A stretch of 64,000 nt of DNA. It comes from Yaniella halotolerans DSM 15476. GTDB lineage: Bacteria > Actinomycetota > Actinomycetes > Actinomycetales > Micrococcaceae. Position numbers and translations under genes: made by a program. Every line of letters begins with the position of its first letter. The stretch's first letter is position 1. The notes beneath the pieces are model-generated. The model did no database searches. It was not told the origin of the DNA and saw nothing but the letters and a program-made list of their open reading frames with translations. Below are positions 1 to 7,814 of the stretch, in pieces. Location: assembly GCF_000420805.1 (NCBI RefSeq), contig NZ_ATVQ01000001.1, positions 434,001 to 498,000 on the forward strand, read 5' to 3'.

Positions 1-1032
1 AGCAGAGTATCCCCGCCGCCTCCAGCTCCGCATCGCAAAGGCTTCGGTATCGCATCGATGGTCGTGGGCATTATCGCCGTCCTGTTGGCCTTCATCCCCA
101 TTATCGGTATGGCCTCATTTGTGCTGGGCCTCGTCGCCATTGGGCTTGGGATCTTTGCAGTCATCAAGCAGCGAGGCAAAGGCCAAGGCATCGCCGGTAT
201 TATCACCGGCGCGGTCTCAATCGTGGTTGCCCTCGCCGTCGCCATCTTCACCAGCGCATTCTTGTCTATCGTGGACGAAGAGTTGGAGAACCCCGAAGAC
301 TTGTTTGAAATGGAACCCTAAGAGCTAGAGGAGTTCATCGAGGATCCTGACGAGGATATCGACGCTGCATTGGACGACTCTGCTGATGCGCTCAGCACTC
401 CCCTGGCGTATTCATCCCTGACCACCCTCGGAGATGAAGACGCACTGCCTGAAGGTGAAGCAGGAGAAGTCTCCGTCGTTGCGATCAATGCCTCAGAGAA
501 CAACACCACGTTCCCCTTTATTGTGCACAACCAGACCGATGAGACCGTATCTCGCATTGAAGTCAGCGGCCGCGCAGTCGATGCTGATGGCGAGACGCTA
601 GGGACCGGCTCTTCCCACGACGTTTCTCCGAACGTTGTGGCACCGGGCGACTACGCCTTTGGCTACGTTTACGTTGATTCTTCAGACCACACGCTGCCGT
701 CAGGTTCGACGATCCCGGACCTGCGCGTGGACTTCACCGAGGGACTCGGCAGCTTTGAAAGTATCGTCACCCTTGATATTGAGAATTTCGAAGAGCTATC
801 AAATGGTGATCTGACGGGTGATGTGGCAAACCCGCATGACATCACGGTCGGCGGGCCTATCGGTATCGATACCGTGTGCTTTTCCGACGATGACAGTGTT
901 ACGTACGATGAGACCTATGCGGACAACGACGACGTGGATGCTGGCGACTCTGCCACGTGGACCTTGTCCTCATACCGCGACACTCCCGAATGCGCCGTTC
1001 GGTTGGTTAGTGCTTCGGGGTACGACTGGTAG
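1..1032 (+). pseudogene. Proline-rich membrane protein gene interrupted by an in-frame TAA; 5' end outside window
   Basis: One reading frame is open from base 1 to the stop at 1032 except for a TAA at 319-321. Before the stop: a Pro-rich segment (SPPPPAPHRKGFG), then two hydrophobic helices joined by a short basic turn (KQRGKGQG), the layout of DUF4190-type membrane anchors. After the stop the frame resumes with the same acidic linker style (ELEEFIEDPDEDID), followed by a roughly 180-residue beta-rich extracellular domain with a Val-Ala-Pro-Gly-like strand pattern resembling FxLYD/DUF5067 modules. The continuous acidic linker across the TAA argues for one ancestral gene with a nonsense mutation rather than two genes; no ribosome-binding site precedes the second half. 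A sequencing error is the alternative. Function unknown; probably a surface-exposed protein. Confidence 0.7.
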
Positions 1033-1044
1033 AGCCCCTGCTGG

Positions 1045-1524
1045 TCAGTCCTGTTCCATCTCTACAGTTGAGGACTCCCCCTGGATGCTCACGGTGAAGT
1101 GAAGTACACCATCTTCATACGTGAAGTCTTTAGAATCAGCGGTGGACGCCAGCAATGCGGTATCCGTTGCTTCAGCATCTCGCTGGGAACTCCAGCTATA
1201 TGGATCTGAAGCGTCGTCAGGAGCGGTGAAGCTACCAACCCAATAGATCGCAGTCATAGATCCGTCACCGTTGTCATCCAAGGCTGGCGGTATTTCTGCA
1301 GAGTCTAACTCCCAATCAACCGAGATTGTGTCGTCCGTTATTTCAGCAACCATAAAATCGGATTCGCTCTCCGAATTGGTCTGCGTCCAAGCACCTGTGA
1401 GCTCAGGCGGCTGCGTCGCTTCTTCAGCAGGGGCACTGCCTGTAGAACTTTCGGAATCGGTACTGCCACAACCGACGAGCATGCAAGTAGCGGCCACAGT
1501 GATAAGCGTGAGTGTCTTTTTCAT
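1045..1524 (-). CDS. Small secreted lipoprotein of unknown function
   Basis: This 159-residue protein starts with a lipoprotein signal: MKKTLTLITVAATC, then lipobox L-V-G-C with Cys19 as the predicted lipidated residue. A Ser/Thr/Glu/Pro-rich linker follows (about residues 20-40), then a compact acidic domain beginning near LTGAWTQTNSE. The LTGxW opening is typical of small lipocalin-like or DUF-type exported domains that measure or bind something outside the membrane, but I do not recognise the family. It converges on the broken gene to its left with only 12 bp between their stops. It should be anchored on the outer face of the cytoplasmic membrane. Confidence is high for the gene and for lipidation, none for function. 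Confidence 0.8.
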   Translation of the reverse strand: MKKTLTLITVAATCMLVGCGSTDSESSTGSAPAEEATQPPELTGAWTQTNSESESDFMVAEITDDTISVDWELDSAEIPPALDDNGDGSMTAIYWVGSFTAPDDASDPYSWSSQRDAEATDTALLASTADSKDFTYEDGVLHFTVSIQGESSTVEMEQD

Positions 1525-1740
1525 GTAGCTATCTTTACACGGGGGCTTCGTTCTGGGACATTTGCGACCAGCTTGGGGTGCGAACTTAGCGATTGAACAC
1601 CACGCTCACGACATGGAGGTTTGTAATCCACAAGGTGGATTTATATCAATGTCCGACTAAGAGATTCACGTGTCAGATGTCCTCGGAGGAAACGCTCACC
1701 GTTCCGGACGGATCGTGCGCGGGCACCGGGTGGTGCTCGC

Positions 1741-1893
1741 TCACGCTGACTGTGCGCCTGACTCCTGGCGGGGTAGGAGGCGCCGGATGGCGTCCTGGAA
1801 CGTGATGACGCCAAGCGCCCCGGTATCGCTGGTGACGACGGCCAGCTGTTCACTGGCATGACGCATGGTTCGCAACGCCTCATGTAACGGGCC
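1741..1893 (-). pseudogene. C-terminal remnant of a CBS-domain (CNNM/HlyC-CorC type) protein
   Basis: On the minus strand a 50-codon open stretch without a start codon reads LHEALRTMRHASEQLAVVTS, followed by DTGALGVITFQDAIRRLL and a short tail before TGA at 1741-1743. This matches the second CBS motif and C-terminus of HlyC/CorC-type membrane transporters (known pattern: ...QLAVVxDxxGxxxGVxTxxDxxxxLL). The frame is closed immediately upstream by a TAA that lies inside the left arm of a perfect inverted repeat (1889-1908), so the rest of the gene is absent. I infer a deletion or insertion relic, not a functional gene. Confidence 0.65.
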
Positions 1894-1951
1894 TTATTTC
1901 TTTTTCAGCTTGAGGTCTGGACCGCCCTGCTCTGAAAAAGAAATAAGGCCC
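1889..1951. repeat. Perfect 20-bp inverted repeat with 23-nt spacer
   Basis: GGGCCTTATTTCTTTTTCAG at 1889-1908 is repeated in exact inverse complement at 1932-1951. The spacer 1909-1931 has no clear structure. It adjoins the truncated CBS-domain relic. It could be a terminator (no following T-run on either strand beyond the arm itself), a mobile-element end pair, or the footprint of a deleted element. The rest of 1952-2106 shows no gene. Confidence 0.8.
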
Positions 1952-2106
1952 CGGAACTCAAATCCTGGGCCTCATAACTGTCATCACTCACACTTTGAAG
2001 AGTAATTTATAGTCTAAGAAATCTTCCTGAGTATTCCCTCGAATTCACCATAGAGTCGAGCAGGACTATCTCAGCAAACCCTGAATTGTCAATAGGCGCT
2101 CAGGTT

Positions 2107-3762
2107 CTATGCCCGGTCAACTAACAGATCGATCGCCACCCCCTCGGGCATCGCACCGTATGCTTGTCCACGTCCCGAACCAAGTCGCGCGATGATGTAG
2201 GACTCCGCAATTTGGGCTGGTGCATAGTTGAGCAAGACAGCAGCCTGCAGCATGACCGCAAGATCCTCCACGAGCACTCTGCCTCGACGCTGCAATTTCT
2301 CCATCATGGTGGGATCTTGCGCTGAGGTTGCTGCGAGCGCGTCCTGCATTTCAGCAGCAAGCGATTCGAACCGCGCATCATAGGCGGCATGCCGACCCAG
2401 CCCCGTTTCGAAAAACGCCATGAGTTGTTTGGCAGTCTGCGGATCCCGTGCCATCGCCCGGAGCACATCGAGCACGATCACGTTGCCTGACCCTTCCCAG
2501 ACTGCAAGCACTGGTTGTTCGCGATAGCGTCGAGCAAGCGGGAAATCTTCTGTATACCCGTTGCCGCCCAAGCATTCGAGTGCCTCATACGCGTGTCCCG
2601 GACCGCGCTTGCAAATCCAGTACTTGGCGATTGCTGTTGCTATCCGACGGAATGCTCGACCATCTGAGGAATCATCGTCATGAGCGGCTGCCAGATGCAT
2701 CATGGTCCAGGTGGCGGCTTCAGATTCCAGCTGCAGGTCAGCTAGCACCGAGCGCATGAGTGGTTGATCAATGAGTTTCGTTCCGAAAGCTTCTCGCTCG
2801 CGTGCATGCCAAGCGGCTTCGGCTACAGACTGTCGCATTCCCGCAGTAGAACCGATCACACAGTCCAGTCGGGTTCGCGCCACCATTTCAATAATGGTGC
2901 GTACACCTGCACCGGGCTCCCCTACCAGCCAGCCTTTGGTGTTGTTCAGTTCGATTTCGGATGAGGCATTGGATTTATTGCCGAGTTTGTTTTTGAGTCG
3001 TTGAATGAAAAACGGATTCCGGTCTCCTCCGGGCAATACTCGTGGAACAAGGAAACAGCTGACTCCTTCGGGCAATTGTGCTAGGACCAAGAAGGCATCA
3101 GATTGTGGTGCCGAACAGAACCACTTATGGCCGGTTAGCAGGTAATGATCCCCTGCTGGTTCGGCGACCGTAGAATTTGCTCGGACATCGGATCCACCTT
3201 GTTTTTCGGTCATCGCCATGCCGAACGTGACGGCCGTTTTTTCTGCAGGATCAATCAGTCGTGGATCATAGGCGGTGCTGGTCAGTCGGGGTACCCAGAA
3301 TTCCTCCAGATCTGTCCCGAGTAGTGAGGGAACCACGGCGTGGGTCATAGAGATCGGGCAGGCGTGGCCTGGCTCAATCTGAGCGAACAGGGAGAAGCGC
3401 GCTGCCCTATCAGCGTTGGCGCCTTCTTCGTCGTTTGTCCAAGCATAACTGTGGTTGCCATAACTCAGCGAGGCACGCATGATCTCGTGATAGGCCGGAT
3501 GAAATTCCACATGATCGATTCTGTTGCCCCAGCGATCATGAGTCTGGAGCTCTGGGGTTTGCGTATTGACGATCTCGGCTTGCTGTTGGAAGGCTTCGGC
3601 GCCGACGTGGGCTCCTATCTCACTGAGCACGTTGGTGTCAGCTTGCGGCGCGAAAGCCGCAACGGCTTCCACCAGTGCTTGGTTGGCGGTGTATTCGTTG
3701 ACGTCAACGCGTGGGGTTGGCTGGTTTGTCACAGCGTGTGTGGTTTCGACAAACGTGCTCAT
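2107..3762 (-). CDS. AidB-like acyl-CoA dehydrogenase
   Basis: A 551-residue flavoprotein of the acyl-CoA dehydrogenase superfamily. The segment MAMTEKQGGSDVRANST is diagnostic of the AidB branch (E. coli AidB, alkylation response), and the 551-residue size fits that branch rather than the roughly 390 of ordinary dehydrogenases. The C-terminal helical domain contains ALECLGGNGYTEDFPLAR and the substrate/flavin region VWEGSGNVIVLDVLRAM. The start at 3762 is preceded by GGAGG with 8-nt spacing; the TGA of the upstream TetR gene overlaps it as ATGA, so the two are translationally coupled. With an acyl-CoA ligase divergently transcribed beyond the regulator, a role in oxidation of an acyl-CoA is more likely here than DNA protection, but the substrate is not visible. 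Confidence 0.9.
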   Translation of the reverse strand: MSTFVETTHAVTNQPTPRVDVNEYTANQALVEAVAAFAPQADTNVLSEIGAHVGAEAFQQQAEIVNTQTPELQTHDRWGNRIDHVEFHPAYHEIMRASLSYGNHSYAWTNDEEGANADRAARFSLFAQIEPGHACPISMTHAVVPSLLGTDLEEFWVPRLTSTAYDPRLIDPAEKTAVTFGMAMTEKQGGSDVRANSTVAEPAGDHYLLTGHKWFCSAPQSDAFLVLAQLPEGVSCFLVPRVLPGGDRNPFFIQRLKNKLGNKSNASSEIELNNTKGWLVGEPGAGVRTIIEMVARTRLDCVIGSTAGMRQSVAEAAWHAREREAFGTKLIDQPLMRSVLADLQLESEAATWTMMHLAAAHDDDSSDGRAFRRIATAIAKYWICKRGPGHAYEALECLGGNGYTEDFPLARRYREQPVLAVWEGSGNVIVLDVLRAMARDPQTAKQLMAFFETGLGRHAAYDARFESLAAEMQDALAATSAQDPTMMEKLQRRGRVLVEDLAVMLQAAVLLNYAPAQIAESYIIARLGSGRGQAYGAMPEGVAIDLLVDRA

Positions 3763-4391
3763 GGTCGTCCTCCAATGTGGTGTGGCAGGCCAATCATCTT
3801 GCGACACAATATTTGTAATGTGGAAATGAATTCTTGGACCGGTAGATGTGTTCGTTCCACGGTGGCGTGATGCAACCGTGGCAATAAATTTTCGGATAGC
3901 GCGCCGGTCACGCCGGTAGCGACAATCACGGTGTTCTGCTGCTCCAGTTGTTCATTGGCAATTGCTTGATCAAGTCGTTGGGATAGTGCGTGGGTCCAAG
4001 AACGTCTGAACCGCAATCGCTCTTCTTCAACCAACGGCGGTAGCGCTTCGAATAAGAGCGCATCCGCAAGCCTTGGCCCCTGCAGGGACCGGCCAATAAA
4101 GATCTTGACTGCGGTGTCCATGGCCTGGCCGATGTCCTGGTACTGTTCAAGGCCGCGGCTAAATATCGACAACTCATATGCGGATATATGTGCAAAGGCT
4201 CCCTTGAGTAGATCCTCAGCATTGCGAAAATATTGGTAGATCAACCCGGTCGAGCAGTTTGCGCGAACGGCCACGGCTTTCACCGTTGCTGAAACGAACC
4301 CGCCTTCAGTGATTTGCAACCGAGCAGCTTCAGCGATGGCAGCACGACGCTTCCGGGCGTTCTCCAGGGTTTTTTCAGTGACGCGATACAT
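3759..4391 (-). CDS. TetR-family transcriptional regulator
   Basis: A 210-residue regulator. The N-terminal helix-turn-helix spans about residues 10-55, with AARLQITEGGFVSATVKAVA and the recognition helix NCSTGLIYQYFRNAEDLL. The C-terminal ligand domain is all-helical. I place the start at the ATG giving MYRVTEKTLENARKRR; in-frame codons further upstream would run through the operator region. It overlaps the acyl-CoA dehydrogenase start by 4 nt (ATGA). A 16-bp perfect palindrome lies between it and the divergent acyl-CoA ligase and is the expected operator. By analogy with fatty-acid TetR regulators the effector is probably an acyl-CoA made by the ligase; this is inference. Confidence 0.88.
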   Translation of the reverse strand: MYRVTEKTLENARKRRAAIAEAARLQITEGGFVSATVKAVAVRANCSTGLIYQYFRNAEDLLKGAFAHISAYELSIFSRGLEQYQDIGQAMDTAVKIFIGRSLQGPRLADALLFEALPPLVEEERLRFRRSWTHALSQRLDQAIANEQLEQQNTVIVATGVTGALSENLLPRLHHATVERTHLPVQEFISTLQILCRKMIGLPHHIGGRP

Positions 4392-4438
4392 CGGGGCTGC
4401 ACTTCCTACTATTTTTGTTCGAGGCCTTCCCTCAAGCT

Positions 4439-4454
4439 TTGAATCATGATTCAA
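4439..4454. promoter_or_regulatory. Putative TetR operator (16-bp palindrome)
   Basis: TTGAATCATGATTCAA is a perfect palindrome lying 48 bp upstream of the TetR start and 35 bp upstream of the divergent ligase start. Size, symmetry and position fit a TetR-dimer site controlling both directions. Confidence 0.7.
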
Positions 4455-4489
4455 TGTGAACGGTATCACAATACAACCGTGAGGGACGC

Positions 4490-5998
4490 ATGAAAATTAA
4501 CTCCATTTTGAAATCGGGCGCTATTCGACACCCAAACAAGGATGCGCTGGTGACACCACAGCGGACGTGGACATACCGCCAACTCCAGGAGGACGCCGCA
4601 AAAACTGCCACCCTGTTCACAGACCGCGGTGCCGGTGAAGGCTCGACGATCGCCGCCATGACCTATAACGAAGCGGAATTTGTCATTACCGCATTCGCCA
4701 CCTGGATGCTTGGGGCAACATTTGTGCCGGTAAACCATAAATTCGCCACCCCCGAGGCCAAATACATCCTGGAACACTGTGAAGCCACCCTCGGTGTCGT
4801 CTCACCCGAACTCTTGGAAACGGCCACCGAGGCGGCACCGGGTATGCAGTGGCTTCAAACCGGCGACGATGACAGTTTCCTGCAGGACATTGCCCACTTA
4901 GCACTCCACGAGGAAGAACACGAGAACGATCAGGATGCCGCTCTGATTCTGTACACTTCCGGGACTACCAGCTCACCCAAAGGATGCGTACACACCCACG
5001 AGGGCATTTCTCGTCTGATGCCACTGCTAGCACACGCACTCGATTATCACTCCAATACACGAACCCTGGTCGCAATGCCTATCTGGCATTCCGCACCGCT
5101 GAATGTCAGCACGATGCCCACCCTGTTCGTCGGCGGCACCGTCATCTTGGAGCGGGAATACCACCCTGTCGAAACAATGCAACGCATCGGCGCCGAGCGG
5201 GTGACCAACTTTTTTGGTCCCAGCATCGCATTTCTGGCACCACTGCAAATTGCCAAAAAAATGGGCATCGATTTCAGCGACTACGATTTTTCGAGCATGG
5301 AAACGTGGACATTTGGTGGGGCTCCAGTCGACGAAGCCACCACCAAGACGATCATGGACCACTACCAGCCGGGCACGCACCGCCAGCTTTACGGAATGTC
5401 TGAACTTGGCCCAGCAGGCTCCGAACTTCGGCCCGAGGATCAGCTCCGCAAGGCTGGCAGCATCGGAAACTACGCGATGGTCGGACTCGAAATGCGGGTG
5501 GTCACAGCAGACGGCACCGACGCCGTAGCGGGCGAAACCGGCGAAATCTGGTACAAGTCTGACACCCGCATGAAAGAGTACCTCCATAACCCCGAAGCAA
5601 CCAGAGATGCGTTCGTTGGACCCTGGTATCGCACCGGAGACATAGCGCGCATGGATGAGGATGGCTACTACTACATCGTGGACCGGATGAAAGACATCAT
5701 CATCGTCGGTGGCGAGAACGTATTCTCCCTGGAGGTCGAAGAAGCCATCGCCCAGCATCCCCTCGTGACAGATGTAGCCGTGGTGGGACAGCCGGACCCC
5801 GACTGGGGTCAACAGGTCACCGCATTTGTCACCACATCAGACGCAGAGCCGCTCGAGACCAATGAACTACAAGAATTCCTGAAGGCACACATCGCGCGCT
5901 ACAAAATGCCACGAAGGGTGAACACTGTGGACGAGCTACCCCGCAACCCCAGCGGCAAACTCCTCAAACACGTCCTACGAGACAAAGTCGCCAACTAA
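4490..5998 (+). CDS. AMP-dependent acyl-CoA synthetase/ligase
   Basis: A 502-residue member of the ANL (adenylate-forming) family that activates a carboxylic acid to acyl-AMP and then acyl-CoA in the cytoplasm. The P-loop YTSGTTSSPKG is at residues 155-164, the A5 region reads YGMSELGPAG, A7 is YRTGD, the hinge A8 region is DRMKDIIIVGGENV, and the catalytic lysine lies in A10 (PRNPSGKLLK). GAGGGA precedes the ATG. It is divergent from the TetR-AidB-like pair with the shared palindrome between them, suggesting a small regulon for activation and oxidation of one acid. The substrate cannot be read from sequence; medium-chain, branched or aromatic acids are all possible. Confidence 0.92.
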   Translation: MKINSILKSGAIRHPNKDALVTPQRTWTYRQLQEDAAKTATLFTDRGAGEGSTIAAMTYNEAEFVITAFATWMLGATFVPVNHKFATPEAKYILEHCEATLGVVSPELLETATEAAPGMQWLQTGDDDSFLQDIAHLALHEEEHENDQDAALILYTSGTTSSPKGCVHTHEGISRLMPLLAHALDYHSNTRTLVAMPIWHSAPLNVSTMPTLFVGGTVILEREYHPVETMQRIGAERVTNFFGPSIAFLAPLQIAKKMGIDFSDYDFSSMETWTFGGAPVDEATTKTIMDHYQPGTHRQLYGMSELGPAGSELRPEDQLRKAGSIGNYAMVGLEMRVVTADGTDAVAGETGEIWYKSDTRMKEYLHNPEATRDAFVGPWYRTGDIARMDEDGYYYIVDRMKDIIIVGGENVFSLEVEEAIAQHPLVTDVAVVGQPDPDWGQQVTAFVTTSDAEPLETNELQEFLKAHIARYKMPRRVNTVDELPRNPSGKLLKHVLRDKVAN

Positions 5999-6015
5999 AC
6001 CTCCCACATTCACAA

Positions 6016-6052
6016 CCCCTGTCAAGGTTGATTCATTCGACCGTGGCAGGGG
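6016..6052 (+). terminator. Hairpin after the acyl-CoA ligase
   Basis: CCCCTGTCA at 6016-6024 pairs with TGGCAGGGG at 6044-6052 with one wobble. No strong T-run follows, so termination is moderately supported. The remaining bases up to 6280 contain no supported gene. Confidence 0.45.
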
Positions 6053-6292
6053 CGTCCTCGTTACTTCAAACTCGTACTTGTGGAACCAAGCTTTGTTCTG
6101 GCGAGTGCAAAATCCTCGATGATCGTTAGGAAATTGAACAGCCGTTGCTGGGTGAGCCAGGTGACGTTGCGCGATCTTGTAAAACCTAGCTGTAGTCTTC
6201 GTCGGTAGTGCTGCAATAGTGATATCGAGGTAATGCCGCGTAATTATCGCATTTTTTGCGCCAGGCGGTTTTCATAATCTGAGGTGAGTGTG

Positions 6293-7180
6293 ATGAGTCA
6301 GATTTGGTGGGTTAACCAAAAGGTAAAAATTGATGGTCGAGTAGCAAATGAAGTGGTGTGGTCTCCTACAGGCGAGAAAGAATCTTGGCACTGGGCAACC
6401 ATGTGGGAAGTAGAGCCCGGGGACATCATTGTGCACTATACAGACCAGCACATCGTGGCTGTTAGCGAAGCCAACAATGGTGCAGTCCCATCCGCGAATC
6501 CCTTCGCCGATGAACTCCAAGATGAATGGACTGAAGAGGGTAAGCGCATCGATGTCTCATTGCGATGGCTTGAAGCCCCTATTGCCAAAACAGACATTGC
6601 TCTTGATGCGCGAAAAGAAGCCGCGAAGAACAGGGGCCCCTTTCAACGTGATGGCATCCGGGTTAAACAGGGATATTTTTTCCCGGTCTCTCAACTGCTC
6701 TGGGATGCCCTGAAGGAAGCCGCAGGTCTTGGAGAGCTTGAAAGCGCCGCGGACGATACGCAGCTTGCACCCGAAATTGACGGTGCCACCGATGTTGAGC
6801 GCTTGGCGTTAGTCCGTCGTGAACAGTATCAATTACGGAAATACTTACTCCAACGTGGGGAACTTCGTTGCGGAATCTGCGGACGAGAAATGCCTGCGCG
6901 TTATCTTCATGCCGCACATATTAAGACAAGATCAGAGGCCACAGAACGCCAACGCAAAGACATTGAGAACATCGTGATGTGGGCATGCACTTTAGGGTGT
7001 GATCAAGCGTTTGAATGTGGAGACATCTCCATCACACCGGACGGCACTATTGCTTTGTCGTCATTGGACCGTATCTTCTTAGAGCAGACCTTTGGTCATC
7101 TAGAAGGGCAGATGGCTCCGGCATTCAATGCGGGGAACGCTCACTACTTCGCTGCACGCAGCAACAATTTTTTAATCTGA
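6293..7180 (+). CDS. EVE-like domain + HNH endonuclease (modification-dependent restriction type)
   Basis: A 295-residue two-domain protein. Residues 1-145 resemble the EVE/PUA-like fold that reads modified bases: IWWVNQ at the start, WATMWEVEPGDIIVHY near residue 40, and GYFFPVSQLLWDAL near 128. Residues 175-265 form an HNH nuclease: Cys193-X2-Cys196, AAHIK with His209, Asn226, and the GCDQAFECG segment where the usual second His pair reads Gly-Cys-Asp. Fusions of EVE and HNH domains are known modification-dependent restriction enzymes cutting 5-methylcytosine- or hydroxymethylcytosine-containing DNA. GAGGTGA supports the ATG at 6293. It stands alone with no methyltransferase, as expected for a type IV-like enzyme, and is followed by decayed DNA, suggesting a laterally acquired defence gene. 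Confidence 0.8.
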   Translation: MSQIWWVNQKVKIDGRVANEVVWSPTGEKESWHWATMWEVEPGDIIVHYTDQHIVAVSEANNGAVPSANPFADELQDEWTEEGKRIDVSLRWLEAPIAKTDIALDARKEAAKNRGPFQRDGIRVKQGYFFPVSQLLWDALKEAAGLGELESAADDTQLAPEIDGATDVERLALVRREQYQLRKYLLQRGELRCGICGREMPARYLHAAHIKTRSEATERQRKDIENIVMWACTLGCDQAFECGDISITPDGTIALSSLDRIFLEQTFGHLEGQMAPAFNAGNAHYFAARSNNFLI

Positions 7181-7232
7181 AAAAACTGGTTCCACACAGA
7201 AACTCCTGATGGGATCACCAGCGTGTCACTGG

Positions 7233-7379
7233 TTACAGAGTGACGTCCAGCAGCTTGACCAAAAATACCCCGGCCTTATCGCCGATGTGCACGAGGCGGA
7301 CCGTCCAACCATCCTCAACGATCAGCACAGCAAGACGTCGACGCCCTTCAGCAGTCAATGGTACATTAGGGTGGAACAT
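7233..7379 (-). pseudogene. N-terminal fragment of an IS481-like transposase
   Basis: Minus-strand frame MFHPNVPLTAEGRRRLAVLI continues VEDGWTVR and then loses similarity. The opening is the characteristic N-terminus of IS481-family transposases (known pattern LTxxGRxxLxxxVxxxGWxxRxAA). Only about 28 residues are recognisable, no DDE catalytic region remains, and no terminal repeats were found. It is a relic. Confidence 0.6.
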
Positions 7380-7479
7380 GAAGACCTCCGGTTCGATGAG
7401 CGTTGTGGTAAACCCCATCTCTACCGGAGGTCTTCTTCCTACCCCAAGTGTTTACAACCTTCCGAGGAACTACAACTAG

Positions 7480-7680
7480 CTAGCAACAGAAAAAGCGTGG
7501 CTGACCAAACTCATCGACGAGCAATCGGCCAAGTTCGCCAACGACACGCAAGAGCGCCACTGGCTCCTTAGAAAAAACCACCGCCTCAACCATCCATTCC
7601 CACTAAAACCTAAGGCCAATGCAGGCACACCCAGCATCCACACACCGGCCGGCAACCCGCTGTTCAATCGAGAGCTCTAG
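7480..7680 (+). pseudogene. Orphan 66-codon C-terminal coding fragment, unidentified
   Basis: A frame without a start codon reads LATEKAWLTKLIDEQSAKFA and continues with protein-like composition to TAG at 7678-7680, ending HTPAGNPLFNREL. A TAG lies directly upstream. I do not recognise the family. Between the IS481-like relic and the catabolic cluster it is best read as the tail of a gene lost by recombination. The stretch 7181-7814 has no intact gene. Confidence 0.35.
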
Positions 7681-7751
7681 GCTGGTTTTTGGAAAGACGC
7701 ACTGCTCTCCGGTGGCGCAAAGTCCGCTGCTGATTTCACAGATCTCCCGAA

Positions 7752-7763
7752 ATCGTATACGAT
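7752..7763. promoter_or_regulatory. Putative GntR operator, copy 1
   Basis: ATCGTATACGAT, a perfect 12-bp palindrome 51 bp upstream of the FAH-RraA start. Its core TCGTATACGA recurs once more in the window I inspected, at 29196-29205 ahead of hpaH. The GntR gene lies in the operon it precedes. Confidence 0.7.
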
Positions 7764-7814
7764 CTGTATGAGGAGATTTTGATCACGCATCAACCCCATG
7801 GAGGTACGGACTCA

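Noticed and set aside
58-321. A separate 87-residue small membrane protein
   Set aside because: The frame is open to base 1 upstream and resumes after the TAA with a matching acidic linker, so it is half of a larger broken gene.
5027-5812. A 261-codon minus-strand open frame
   Set aside because: It is antisense to the acyl-CoA ligase, with composition typical of a shadow frame and no recognisable domain.
7209-7571. A 120-residue plus-strand protein
   Set aside because: Low-complexity, out of frame with the recognisable IS481 and tail fragments; likely chance.
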